64,000 bases of DNA, from the NCBI RefSeq assembly GCF_003985145.1, contig NZ_ML133528.1, positions 62,001 through 126,000 on the forward strand. Reading direction: 5' to 3'. The position numbers and the translations under genes are program-made. Positions within the stretch are counted from its first letter, which is position 1, and each line of letters opens with the position of its first letter. This stretch comes from Rhizobium anhuiense (GTDB taxonomy: Bacteria; Pseudomonadota; Alphaproteobacteria; Rhizobiales; Rhizobiaceae). Below are positions 25,901 to 33,638 of this stretch, piece by piece. The notes beneath the pieces were generated by a model. It was given only the letters and a program-made list of their open reading frames with translations, did no database searches and was not told the DNA's origin.

Positions 25901-26090
25901 GATCCTGCATTTCGCGCGCTGTCGCGCCCGGCCACACCGTTGTCACGGTCAGGGTCTTGATGGTGAAGGACGGGTCCTCGGCGCGCCCGAGCTTGACGAA
26001 GGCATAGGCGCCGGCGGCGGCCAGCAGAACGATGAAGAACAGGGTGACGGCCCGCTCGCGAACGGCGAGCGCGGATAGATTGAAGTTCAT
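22962..26090 (-). CDS. RND efflux transporter inner-membrane subunit
   Basis: A 1042-residue resistance-nodulation-division pump, the usual length of AcrB-like proteins. TM1 is at about residues 15-33, followed by a large periplasmic loop, a TM2-6 cluster with the proton-relay Asp pair in LGLLVDDAIIAIE, a second large loop and a C-terminal TM cluster. The sequence resembles the MdtB/HAE-1-like group with the adaptor encoded just upstream (1-nt overlap at 26090). The C-terminal tail carries two copies of PKEVEL in tandem. No outer-membrane channel gene is adjacent, so a distant TolC homologue is expected. Confidence 0.95.
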   Translation of the reverse strand: MNFNLSALAVRERAVTLFFIVLLAAAGAYAFVKLGRAEDPSFTIKTLTVTTVWPGATAREMQDLVAEPLEKRLQELTWYDRVETTTRPGYAFLTVTLKDSTPATAVEEEFYQARKKLGDEARNLPGGVLGPFVNDEYSDVSFGLYALKAKGMPMRELVRQAEVIRQDLLHVPGVKKINILGERPEQIFVEFSYAKLATLGISSQDIAAALQRQNTVTPAGSIDTRGPQVFIRFDGAYDSIQAIADTPIVAAGRTLKLSDFAEVRRGYQDPATYLIRHDGEPAIMLAAVMQQGWNGLELGKALEERSAAIAKTLPLGMTLAKVSDQAVNIDEAVGEFMLKFAMALGVVLFVSLVSLGWRVGIVVALAVPLTLAVVFLIMLETGRFFDRITLGALILALGLLVDDAIIAIEVMVVKMEEGMDRIKAAAYAWSHTAAPMLSGTLVTIIGLMPVGFARSTAGEYAGNIFWVVGFALIVSWIVAVIFTPYLGVKMLPAIKPVEGGHHAIYNTPNYRRLRRVIEFTVRHKFVTCAVVAIVMGISVVGMGGVKKQFFPTSDRPEVLVEVRLPEGTSIETTTATVEKLEGWLQKQPEAKTVTSYVGQGAPRFFFAMAPELPDPSFAKIVVLTPDAHTREVLKLRLRAAISDGLAPEAYVRVTQLVFGPYTPFPVEFRITGPDQEQLYQISDKALAIMKSVPDVRQANRDWGNRTPVLRFVPDQDRLNLIGLSPAEAAQQMQLLLSGIPITEVRENIRNVPVVARSAGGNRLDPSRLADFSLMSRDGRQVPLDQIGHSEIRFEEPILKRRDRMPVITIRSDINEATQPPEVSAQVMKALQPLIASLPLGYRIEMGGNIEESLKANNALVKIFPAMIAAMLIVIVLQVRSLSTMTMVMLTGPLGLAGAVPVLLLFDKPFGFNAILGLIGLAGILMRNTLILTEQIKENKAAGLDDYHAVIEATVQRTRPVILTALAAVLAFIPLTHSVFWGSMAYTLIGGTAVGTVMILLFLPALYATWFRIKPTKNESHENSPKEVELPKEVELPTSMAAE

Positions 26091-27205
26091 CAGTTTGCCG
26101 CCTCTGCCTGTTCTACCGTGGCGCGCACGCTGGCGCCGTCCTGCAGCAGATGGGCGCCGAGAGCGACGACCGGCTCGCCTGCATTGACGCTGGAAACCAC
26201 CGCAACCTCCTCACCCATCTGTTCGATTTTCACTTGCCGGAAGTGGACGATCGACGATGCCTGGTCGAAGACCCAGACGCCGGTGCGCCTGCCATCGTCC
26301 AATACGGCGCCGACCGGCACCGCGGCATGCGATTGACTACCGCCGTTGGCGATTCTGATCGTCACCGTCGCGCCCAGCGGCGCCGACGCTGCGGCGCCAT
26401 CCAGAACCCAGCGTGCCTCATAGGTGCGGGTTTGCGGATCGGCAGCGTCGGAGATCTGGCGAAGCCGGGCCTTGTCCTGCCGGCTTTCGTTGCCGTAGAT
26501 GCTGGCATCGGCGATCTCGCCGAGCTGCGGCCTGAGAAATTCCGGAAGCCAGACCAGCGCTTCACGCGGGCCGGCCTGTGCGAGCCGGACCACGGTTTGT
26601 CCCGCGGTCACGACCTGCCCCGGCTCGCCCAGCGTTTCGACAACCGTTCCATCGGTGTCGGCAACCAGGACGGAATAGGCGGCCTCGTTTTCCGCGACCT
26701 TGGCGTCCGCTTGCGCCGCGGCAAGCTGCGCGGTAGCGGTGTCAAGCGCTGCCTTTGCCTGCTCATAGCGCTGCGGCGTCGCGGCCAATCCGTTTTTCAC
26801 CAGAGCGGCGTAGCGTGTCTCGTCTGCTTGCGCCTGGGTCAGCACAGCCTCGGCTGCGGCGACGGCGTTTCGTTTCGCCGTCAGGGCGAGACGCAGATCG
26901 GTTTCGTCGATGCGCATCAGCGGCTGACCGGCCTTGACCTGCACGCCGACGTCGACATAACGCTGCACGATCTTGCCGGGCACACGAAAACCGAGATTGC
27001 TTTGCACCCGGGCGGCGATGGTGCCGGTGAAGCTGCGCTCGGCGGTCTCCGGCCTCTTTGCCTCAACCAGTTTGACGAATGGCGGTGTAGTGCGGGGATC
27101 GGCGGCTTGTGCGCTTCCTTCCGAGGACACCCCGACAAAGAAGAATGCCGTGGCGCCGGCGGCTGCCAGGAGGCCGAATGAGGCGAGGAGGATTTTGCGG
27201 TTCAT
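26090..27205 (-). CDS. RND periplasmic adaptor (membrane fusion protein)
   Basis: A 371-residue adaptor. It has an N-terminal membrane anchor or signal (MNRKILLASFGLLAAAGATAFFF), a lipoyl half-motif around FRVPGKIVQRYVDVGVQVKAGQPL, a coiled-coil hairpin (about residues 95-170) and a beta-barrel domain. It links the pump to an outer-membrane channel. ATG 27205 is chosen over an upstream TTG-type start at 27235, because the leading 10 residues are not signal-like. It is the first gene of the operon adaptor-pump-TetR, divergent from a second TetR gene. Confidence 0.92.
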   Translation of the reverse strand: MNRKILLASFGLLAAAGATAFFFVGVSSEGSAQAADPRTTPPFVKLVEAKRPETAERSFTGTIAARVQSNLGFRVPGKIVQRYVDVGVQVKAGQPLMRIDETDLRLALTAKRNAVAAAEAVLTQAQADETRYAALVKNGLAATPQRYEQAKAALDTATAQLAAAQADAKVAENEAAYSVLVADTDGTVVETLGEPGQVVTAGQTVVRLAQAGPREALVWLPEFLRPQLGEIADASIYGNESRQDKARLRQISDAADPQTRTYEARWVLDGAAASAPLGATVTIRIANGGSQSHAAVPVGAVLDDGRRTGVWVFDQASSIVHFRQVKIEQMGEEVAVVSSVNAGEPVVALGAHLLQDGASVRATVEQAEAAN

Positions 27206-27240
27206 GTCAGTAAGCCTTCTTGACGGGCGCAGCATTTAAA

Positions 27241-27290
27241 TTAGATTGCGATCTAACTCTAATTCTGATATAGATGTCAAATGAAATCTA
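27241..27290. promoter_or_regulatory. divergent TetR operators
   Basis: The 98-bp gap between the adaptor and the TetR gene is A+T-rich. It carries TTAGAT-TGCG-ATCTAA (27241-27256) and a looser pair TAGAT (27271-27275) and ATCTA (27286-27290). Shared half-sites TAGAT/ATCTA suggest two binding sites for the adjacent TetR controlling both promoters. Confidence 0.6.
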
Positions 27291-27303
27291 ACTGGAGATC
27301 GCT

Positions 27304-27891
27304 ATGAGAGTCAGTCGCGCTCAGGCCGAGGCCAATCGTGAAACGGTGATCAATGTCGCAAGCCGGCTCTTCCGGGAGCATGGCTTCGACGGCATCGGGC
27401 TGAAGGATTTGATGAAAGGCGCCGGTCTCACCCAAGGCGGGTTCTACAAGCAGTTCGAATCGAAGGATGATCTTGTGGCACTGGCATCCGGGCGAGCGAT
27501 GGAGAACGCCATCCGCAGATGGTCTAGGGTTGCCGCCGGAAGCGCCGATCCCTTCGACGCGGTTGTCGGCATGTATCTCTCGGCCGGGCACCGGGAAGAG
27601 AAAGGCGATGGTTGCCCCCTCGCCGCACTTGGGGCCGACGCGGCGCGTCAGAGCGAGGAGGTGCGGGCTCCATTCCAGCACGGCATAGAGGCTCACCTCC
27701 AGATTCTCGACGAATTGATCCCGGCATCGGACGGCACGGAACCTTATGACAGGGCCATGGTCATCCTCTCCCTCATGGTAGGCGCGGTGACGATCTCCCG
27801 CATCATGACTGACCGGGGCATGTCGGAGCGCCTCCTCGAAGCCGCGTCCGATGCGGTCAAGCACATTGCGAGCGGCACAGACGAAGAATGA
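27304..27891 (+). CDS. TetR family regulator divergent from the RND operon
   Basis: A 195-residue regulator with an N-terminal TetR helix-turn-helix (VINVASRLFREHGFDGIGLKDLMKGAGLTQGGFYKQFESKDDL). The C-terminal domain has CPLAALGADAARQ, typical of the AcrR-like group. It lies head-to-head with the adaptor gene across the operator pair and so probably represses the pump and itself. A GGAG site lies just before ATG 27304. This is the second of two unrelated TetR regulators attached to this pump. Confidence 0.9.
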   Translation: MRVSRAQAEANRETVINVASRLFREHGFDGIGLKDLMKGAGLTQGGFYKQFESKDDLVALASGRAMENAIRRWSRVAAGSADPFDAVVGMYLSAGHREEKGDGCPLAALGADAARQSEEVRAPFQHGIEAHLQILDELIPASDGTEPYDRAMVILSLMVGAVTISRIMTDRGMSERLLEAASDAVKHIASGTDEE

Positions 27892-28056
27892 GATCTCGGC
27901 TCCGTCGGTGGGATGTCTCTTCCACCTCGCAGATCGCCGCATCCTGGAGTTGACCATTAGCCTCACCCTCGCTCGGGCGTATGGAACGATTCACCGCCGG
28001 AGAACGCGTGCGTCGCATCGTCATCACACTGCCACCCGCGAATTCAGCAGGCTCGC

Positions 28057-29085
28057 ATGATTCATAATTCCGCATTGACCTCACGATGGACCGGCGCAGA
28101 CTTCGACGGAATGTTAGAAACATTCCTCGGATCTGCTCCCTTTGACGCATCGCCGGTTCATACGCTTCTAGGCTTTAATTGGTCCGCTGATGCACGTTCT
28201 CACGGTGCGATGACGGTTGTCGATCTCGCATGCAATGGAGAGTGGAACCTTTGGGCTACCTCGGACACACCGGAATGGCTTACCATCCATGTGCCGCGAG
28301 ACGGCATTTCCGGCATGACGCGACGGCAAACCACGACAACAGCGTCACCGGGCCAGATGCTACTTGGGCAAAGCCGCGAGGCGGATCGCTTCCTCGTGCG
28401 GGGAACGCTCCATCGATCGCAGAAACTCTTTTTACATTGGGGCCAGATCTGCCAAGCGTTCGGGGAGCTGTTTGAAGCCCCTCTTGTCGGATCGTTAGAC
28501 CTGTCCCCCCTCGTTGATGGATCAAGCGCCTCCGCACATCTCATCAAGAATCTCGTCGAGACTATAATGGATGGTATGCTTGGAGACGCCATCTTGCTTC
28601 ATTCGCCGATAGCAATGGTCAATCTCAATCAAGCACTCACTCATTTGCTCATTCGATTGATATCCCATCGTTACTCTCAGCGACTGGAACGGAGTCCGTT
28701 TATGCCCGCTCCACGGCACGTTCGTCGGGCTATAGATTTCATGCAGGCGAATATCGCTAAGCCGATCACCATCTCGATGATCGCTCAATCTGCCAACGTC
28801 TCAGTTCGCACCTTGGAAAACGGCTTCCGGACCTTCAAGGAAGCTACACCAGCAAGTTACTTGAGAACTCTACGACTACGCGCCGCTCGATTGGACCTTC
28901 TGGATCGGTCGAACCAACAGAGCATCCGGGATATCTGCCTGAAGTGGGGATTCTTGCACGCCGGCCGTTTTTCTGCGCTGTACGGGTCCGTTTACGGGGA
29001 AAGTCCTCGGGAAACCCTCAGGCGGAAATCTGAGGTCGTCTCATCTCGCTCCGCAGCAGCCGATATAAGGCGAGGCAGGCTCTAA
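28057..29085 (+). CDS. AraC family regulator
   Basis: A 342-residue regulator. The N-terminal 190 residues resemble the AraC-binding-like domain. The C-terminal two-helix-turn-helix unit begins PRHVRRAIDFMQANIAKPITISMIAQSANVSVRTLENGF and ends with FSALYGSVYGESPRETLRRK. Codon third positions are less G+C-rich than in neighbours, suggesting acquisition by transfer. No target is evident: the next feature is a tRNA gene on the other strand and the TetR gene is separated by 165 bp. Confidence 0.88.
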   Translation: MIHNSALTSRWTGADFDGMLETFLGSAPFDASPVHTLLGFNWSADARSHGAMTVVDLACNGEWNLWATSDTPEWLTIHVPRDGISGMTRRQTTTTASPGQMLLGQSREADRFLVRGTLHRSQKLFLHWGQICQAFGELFEAPLVGSLDLSPLVDGSSASAHLIKNLVETIMDGMLGDAILLHSPIAMVNLNQALTHLLIRLISHRYSQRLERSPFMPAPRHVRRAIDFMQANIAKPITISMIAQSANVSVRTLENGFRTFKEATPASYLRTLRLRAARLDLLDRSNQQSIRDICLKWGFLHAGRFSALYGSVYGESPRETLRRKSEVVSSRSAAADIRRGRL

Positions 29086-29137
29086 GCCGACTTCTGGGTC
29101 TTCGCATTTCTATCGATGACGGTGAGATGGATGTAAC

Positions 29138-29211
29138 TGGAGCGGGTGAAGGGAATCGAACCCTCGTATTCAGCTTGGGAAGCTGCTGCTCTACCATTGA
29201 GCTACACCCGC
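29138..29211 (-). tRNA. tRNA-Gly (anticodon CCC)
   Basis: A 74-nt cloverleaf on the minus strand. The acceptor GCGGGTG pairs with CACCCGC; the D-arm is GCTC/GAGC, the anticodon loop TTCCCAA (anticodon CCC, reads GGG), the T-arm GAGGG/CCCTT with loop TTCGATT, discriminator T and an encoded CCA at 29138-29140. The first anticodon-stem pair is G-A, a mismatch. Confidence 0.95.
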
Positions 29212-29270
29212 GATGATCTGAGATTTCCAACAGATGGGGGCGGCTGTCAAGTCGCGCCTGGTGTAACGCC

Positions 29271-30365
29271 TCAGATGCGGAAGTGTTTCGAGAGTTTGAG
29301 GCCCTGGGCCTGGTAGTTGGAGCCGAGGCCGGAGCCGTAGAGGCTTGCCGGCTTTTCCTGCATGTGTTCGTAGACGAGGCGGCCGACGATCTGGCCGTCT
29401 TCGAGGATGAAGGGCACCTCGTGGCTGCGCACTTCGAGCACGGCGCGGCTGCCGCGCCCGCCGGCAGGCGCATGACCGAAACCCGGGTCGAAGAAGCCGG
29501 CATAATGGACGCGGAATTCGCCGACCAGCGGATCGAAGGGGGTCATCTCGGCGGCGTAATCCGGCGGCACGTGCACGGCCTCGCGCGAGACGAGGATATA
29601 GAACTCGTCCGGATCGAGGATCAGTTCGTTGCGGCCGCGGCTATAAAGCGGTTCCCAGAAATCATAGATGTCATGCTGGGCCTTCTTGTCGACATCGACG
29701 ACGGCGGTGTGATGTTTGCCGCGATAGCCGATCAGGCCGTCCTTGTCGCCGGCCAGATCGATCGACAGCGCGATGCCGCCGCCCGAAACGTTCGGCTGCT
29801 TGCTGGCGACCAGCGTCTCGCTTTCATGCAGCTTCAAGAGTTCCGGTTCGCCGAGCAGGGAATGGCCAACGCGGAAGCGGATCTGCGACAGGCGCGAGCC
29901 GCGGCGCACCACGATCGGGAAGGTGCGCGGGCTGATTTCGAGATAGAGCGGGCCGGAATAACCGGCCGGGATCTTGTCGAACTCCTGGGCATAATCGGTG
30001 ATGACGCGGGTGAAGATATCGAGCCTGCCGGTTGAGCTCTTCGGGTTGGCCGAGGCCGACATGTCGGCCGGCAGCGCCAGGCTCTCCATCAGCGGCACGA
30101 TGTAGACGCAGCCGGTCTCGAGCACCGCGCCCTCGGAGAGGTCGATCACATGCAGGCTCAGCCGGTCGAGCTTGTCCGACACCAGATGCGAGGGGCCGGG
30201 CATGAAGCTGGCGCGCACGCGAAAGGCCTTGGCGCCCAAGCGCAGGTCGAGACTTGCCGGCTGGATCTGGTCGCGGTCCAGCTCCCGTTCGGAGATCAGA
30301 CGCTCCGTTTCGAACAGCGCGGAGATCGCGCGATCCGCCAGAATTCCCGTTTCACGAGCCATCAT
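29271..30365 (-). CDS. dcd: 2'-deoxycytidine 5'-triphosphate deaminase, double-length form
   Basis: A 364-residue enzyme that deaminates dCTP to dUTP for thymidylate synthesis. The typical bacterial Dcd has about 190 residues; this is the fused double-domain form known from alphaproteobacteria. The first domain has QIQPASLDLRLG and SSTGRLDIFTRV; the second has RGRNELILDPDEFYILVS and a PGFGHAPAGGRGSRAVLEVRSHEVPF segment. Two ATG codons in tandem (30365, 30362) can both start it. It is divergent from metZ; the shared 194-bp gap holds the metZ riboswitch on the opposite strand. Confidence 0.92.
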   Translation of the reverse strand: MMARETGILADRAISALFETERLISERELDRDQIQPASLDLRLGAKAFRVRASFMPGPSHLVSDKLDRLSLHVIDLSEGAVLETGCVYIVPLMESLALPADMSASANPKSSTGRLDIFTRVITDYAQEFDKIPAGYSGPLYLEISPRTFPIVVRRGSRLSQIRFRVGHSLLGEPELLKLHESETLVASKQPNVSGGGIALSIDLAGDKDGLIGYRGKHHTAVVDVDKKAQHDIYDFWEPLYSRGRNELILDPDEFYILVSREAVHVPPDYAAEMTPFDPLVGEFRVHYAGFFDPGFGHAPAGGRGSRAVLEVRSHEVPFILEDGQIVGRLVYEHMQEKPASLYGSGLGSNYQAQGLKLSKHFRI

Positions 30366-30445
30366 GCCTCATCCATCATTTGCGGCCGACAAAACCAAAC
30401 TCGGGGAATTGACGCAAGCAGCTAACAGCAGTATTGCAGAATTAT

Positions 30446-30498
30446 CCCGTGGTGATTTGGCCGGTCGGCTTGCAGCCACGTTAAACAAGTGGCTAAAA
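30446..30498 (+). promoter_or_regulatory. SAM-II riboswitch
   Basis: The sequence follows the SAM-II consensus: P1 CGTGG (30448-30452) with CCACG (30476-30480), the loop beginning TGATTTGGCCGG, CTTG/CAAG pairing for P2, TTAAACAAG and the 3' GGCTAAAA. SAM-II riboswitches precede methionine-synthesis genes of alphaproteobacteria and lower expression when S-adenosylmethionine is plentiful. It precedes metZ. Confidence 0.92.
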
Positions 30499-30541
30499 AG
30501 ACCGGGTTGAAACCGGTCTGCTTTTGCGACCGGTTTTTTTG
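30499..30541 (+). terminator. metZ leader terminator with competing anti-terminator hairpin
   Basis: AACCGGTC (30511-30518) pairs perfectly with GACCGGTT (30528-30535) and runs into a T stretch, a good intrinsic terminator 20 nt before metZ. An alternative stem, AGACCGG (30499-30505) with CCGGTCT (30513-30519), uses the same central bases and excludes the terminator. This is the expected expression platform of the riboswitch. Confidence 0.75.
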
Positions 30542-30559
30542 TTATGTGAAGGTGATGGC

Positions 30560-31744
30560 ATGAGCAAGTCCTGGCGCCCCGCAACCCAACTCGTTCACGG
30601 CGGCACGCTGCGTTCGCAATATGGCGAAACGTCCGAGGCAATCTATCTCACGCAGGGTTTCGTCTATGAGACCTCGGAAGCGGCCGAAGCCCGCTTCAAG
30701 GGCGAGACGGAGGGCTTCATCTACGCCCGCTACGGCAGCCCCACCAACGACATGTTCGAAAAGCGCATGTGCATGCTCGAAGGCGCGGAGGATGCCCGCG
30801 CCACCGCTTCCGGCATGGCGGCCGTCACCGCGGCGATCCTCTGCCAGCTGAAATCAGGCGATCATATCGTCGCCGCGCGCGCCCTGTTCGGCTCCTGCCG
30901 CTGGGTGGTCGAGACGCTGGCGCCGAAATACGGCATCGACTGCACGCTGATCGACGGCCGGGATCTGGCCAACTGGGAAAAGGCGATCACTGCGAAGACC
31001 AAGGTGTTCTTCCTGGAAAGCCCGACCAACCCGACGCTCGAAGTGATCGATATCGCAGGCGTCGCCAAGCTCGCCAACCAGATCGGCGCCAAGGTCGTCG
31101 TCGACAACGTCTTCGCCACGCCGCTGTTCCAGAAGCCGCTGGAACTCGGCGCCCATATCGTCGTCTATTCCGCCACCAAGCATATTGACGGCCAGGGCCG
31201 CTGCCTCGGCGGCGTCGTGCTTGCCGACAAGGAATGGATCGACGAGAACCTGCACGACTATTTCCGCCATACCGGCCCGGCCATGTCGCCGTTCAATGCC
31301 TGGACTTTGCTGAAGGGCATCGAGACGCTGCCGCTGCGCGTGCGCCAGCAGACGCAGAATGCCGCAAAGATCGCCGATTTCCTCGCCGAGCAGGGCAAGG
31401 TCGCCAAGGTGATCTATCCCGGCCGCAAGGACCATCCGCAGGCCGATATCATCGCCAAGCAGATGACCGGCGGCTCGACGCTGGTCGCCTTCGAGCTCAA
31501 GGGCGGCAAGGAAGCGGCCTTTGCCCTGCAGAACGCGTTGGAGATCGTCAAGATCTCCAACAATCTCGGCGACAGCAAGAGCCTGATCACCCATCCGGCA
31601 ACGACGACGCACAAGAACCTGACGGAGGAGGCGCGCGCCGAACTCGGCATTTCTCCGGGCACGGTGCGGCTTTCGGCCGGCATCGAGGATACCGACGATC
31701 TGATCGAGGATTTCGCGCGGGCGCTTGCCAAGGTTTCGGCCTGA
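30560..31744 (+). CDS. metZ: O-succinylhomoserine sulfhydrylase
   Basis: A 394-residue PLP enzyme of the Cys/Met-metabolism family that makes homocysteine from O-succinylhomoserine and sulfide. The PLP lysine is Lys207 in VYSATKHIDGQGR. Other marks are ARYGSPTN, ATASGMAAV and the C-terminal SLGD-like segment NLGDSKSLITHPATTTH. ATG 30560 follows an AAGG site; the earlier in-frame start at 30524 lies within the leader terminator. It is controlled by the SAM-II riboswitch. The metZ assignment (rather than metB/metC) rests on overall similarity and the regulatory element. Confidence 0.93.
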   Translation: MSKSWRPATQLVHGGTLRSQYGETSEAIYLTQGFVYETSEAAEARFKGETEGFIYARYGSPTNDMFEKRMCMLEGAEDARATASGMAAVTAAILCQLKSGDHIVAARALFGSCRWVVETLAPKYGIDCTLIDGRDLANWEKAITAKTKVFFLESPTNPTLEVIDIAGVAKLANQIGAKVVVDNVFATPLFQKPLELGAHIVVYSATKHIDGQGRCLGGVVLADKEWIDENLHDYFRHTGPAMSPFNAWTLLKGIETLPLRVRQQTQNAAKIADFLAEQGKVAKVIYPGRKDHPQADIIAKQMTGGSTLVAFELKGGKEAAFALQNALEIVKISNNLGDSKSLITHPATTTHKNLTEEARAELGISPGTVRLSAGIEDTDDLIEDFARALAKVSA

Positions 31745-31760
31745 TCGACGACAATGGCAG

Positions 31761-31836
31761 CCGGACCTCCCTCGGGGTTCGGCTCGCCGGATCTCACTGG
31801 GGTTCGGCTCGCCGGACCTCACCACGGTTCGGCCGG
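31761..31836. repeat. three tandem copies of a 25-26-bp unit
   Basis: Three head-to-tail copies of a unit CCGGaCCTC...GGTTCGGCTCG lie at 31761-31786, 31787-31811 and 31812-31836, directly behind the metZ stop. Copies 1 and 2 share GGGGTTCGGCTCG and copy 3 has diverged. No hairpin terminator is clear. The role is unknown; it may be a decayed rhizobial intergenic repeat. Confidence 0.7.
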
Positions 31837-32009
31837 GGGAACAACTACGGTCGTGCCGGCGTTCCGATCTGGAATTAACACTGACAATTAGGCTTAACGA
31901 TCGAAAACCCTTCGATCATCATAGTTTCAGTGACGATCAACGTTCCGTTTCTTGACGGACAGGGCCTCTTATAAGATACGGGTAACATATCTTGACTAAG
32001 GTGCAAGGC

Positions 32010-32402
32010 ATGTATCGCGCCCTCACAAGAGAGATCGAAGTTGTGGTCGAACCATTCTATCTGGAGGAGCAATCCGATCCGGAAGACGACCGCTATGTCT
32101 GGGGTTACCGGATTGTCATCAGCAACAATTCCGGCATAGCCGTTCGCCTGGTCAACCGTTACTGGAACATCACCGACCAGAACGGACTGGTGGACGAAGT
32201 GACGGGCCCGGGCGTCGTCGGCGAACAGCCACGGCTCAGCCCCGGCGACACCTACGAATATTCCTCCGGCTGCCCGCTCGACACCCCCTCCGGGCTGATG
32301 TTCGGCCATTACCAGATGGAAACGGACGAAGGCGAGATGTTCGATGTCGAGATCCCCGCCTTCTCGCTGGATTCACCGGGACTGCTGCGGGTGCTTAACT
32401 GA
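32010..32402 (+). CDS. apaG: ApaG protein
   Basis: A 130-residue protein of the ApaG family: MYRALTREIEVVVEPFYLEEQSDP, then YVWGYRIVISNNS, RYWNITDQNG and the GPGVVGEQPRLSPG loop. ApaG has a fibronectin-III-like fold and has been linked to Co2+/Mg2+ efflux in enterobacteria, but its biochemical role remains uncertain. ATG 32010 matches the family N-terminus; an earlier TTG at 31992 is also in frame. It is transcribed on its own after the 25-bp repeats. Confidence 0.92.
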   Translation: MYRALTREIEVVVEPFYLEEQSDPEDDRYVWGYRIVISNNSGIAVRLVNRYWNITDQNGLVDEVTGPGVVGEQPRLSPGDTYEYSSGCPLDTPSGLMFGHYQMETDEGEMFDVEIPAFSLDSPGLLRVLN

Positions 32403-32441
32403 CGTGTAACGATGTCCCGCCCTTGGGAGATTGCCGAGGCC

Positions 32442-32518
32442 TGCCCCTCATCCGCCTGCCGGCACCAACCGGGGTCGAGACGAGTGGTTCGACCCCGGTA
32501 AGGTTAGGGTGAGGGGCA
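32442..32518. repeat. rhizobial intergenic mosaic-type repeat, copy A
   Basis: The ends TGCCCCTCA (start) and TGAGGGGCA (end) are inverted, enclosing GGGGTCGA and TCGACCCC arms. The ends match those of the element at 36826-36966 and one end of the partial element at 43735-43788. It lies between convergent apaG and hslO and may help terminate both. Confidence 0.75.
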
Positions 32519-32557
32519 GCTATCCGCGCAAGCGGGACAGCCTTGGCAAACACTCCA

Positions 32558-33550
32558 CTATTCAGCTGGCTGAAGCTCGGCCGGCTCGAAGCGGTAGGTG
32601 GTCGAGCAGAATTCGCAGGTCACGGCGATCTCGCCGTTTTCCTGGCTGGCTTCGATCTCCTCGGCCGAAAAGCCCTTCAGCACGCCCTTGATCTTCTCCC
32701 GCGAGCAGCTGCAGCGGTCGAAGACGGCGCGCGGTTCGTAGACGCGGACGCCACGCTCATGGAACAGGCGGAACAGCAGCCGTTCGGTCCCGACCAGCGG
32801 ATCCGTCAGTTCATCCGCATCGATGGTCTCGACCAGCGAACGGGCTTCGACCCAGGCATCGTCCTCGCCGTGCGGGCGGTTGCCGGTGTCGCCGTCGCCG
32901 CCGTGGAGATCCGGCTGGCGCATGCGCTCCGGCGCCTCCGGCAGGAACTGGGCGACAAGGCCGCCTGCCCGCCAGCGATGGCGCGGCTTGCCCGCCTCGT
33001 CACGATCGAAGAGTTCGGCCGCGGCCAGGCGCACGCGCGTCGGGATCTGTTCCGACTGGCGGAAATAGACGCCGGCTATCTCCTCCAGCGAGGTGCCGTC
33101 GAGCGCGACGATGCCCTGATAGGGCTGGCCGAACTTGCCCTGGTCGATGGTGAAGGCGAGCACGCCCTTGCCGAGCAATTGCTCCGGCTCGGTTTCACCT
33201 GCTTCAATCGCCTTGTTGAGCAGCGCCTGATCGAAACGGGCATAGGCGCGGACATTTTCCGGCGTCGAGAAATCGGCGACGAGAAGATCGACCGGGCCAT
33301 CGCCCTTGGTCTGCACCGTGAACTTGCCGTCGAATTTCAGCGAGGTGCCGAGCAGCACCGTCAGCACGACGACTTCGGCAAGCAGCCGGGCGACGGGGGC
33401 GGGGTAATGATGGCGCTCGAGGATCGCATCGAGCATCGGGCCGAGCTGGACGGCACGGCCGCGCACATCCAGACCCTCCACCTGAAAAGGGACGACATGG
33501 TCATCGCCGGCGAAATCAAACTGGCCGAGGGCGGCTGCAGCTTCTGCCAT
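32558..33550 (-). CDS. hslO: redox-regulated chaperone Hsp33
   Basis: A 330-residue cytoplasmic chaperone that holds unfolding proteins under oxidative stress. The C-terminal zinc/redox switch has CSCS (about residues 272-275) and CEFC (about 305-308), the CXC...CXXC pattern of Hsp33. The N-terminal chaperone domain has FAGDDHVVPFQVEGLDVRGR. ATG 33550 (MAEAAA) with AGGAG 8 nt upstream is preferred to GTG 33559, which overlaps that site. It lies downstream of argF on the same strand; 88 bp separate them. Confidence 0.94.
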   Translation of the reverse strand: MAEAAAALGQFDFAGDDHVVPFQVEGLDVRGRAVQLGPMLDAILERHHYPAPVARLLAEVVVLTVLLGTSLKFDGKFTVQTKGDGPVDLLVADFSTPENVRAYARFDQALLNKAIEAGETEPEQLLGKGVLAFTIDQGKFGQPYQGIVALDGTSLEEIAGVYFRQSEQIPTRVRLAAAELFDRDEAGKPRHRWRAGGLVAQFLPEAPERMRQPDLHGGDGDTGNRPHGEDDAWVEARSLVETIDADELTDPLVGTERLLFRLFHERGVRVYEPRAVFDRCSCSREKIKGVLKGFSAEEIEASQENGEIAVTCEFCSTTYRFEPAELQPAE

Positions 33551-33638
33551 GGCTTTCACTCCTAGTTTTCAAGCGACAGCCCAGCGTGGCTTCGCTCGCG
33601 CGGTCGCGAGTTTGTGACTCGCGACACCAGATTATGGT

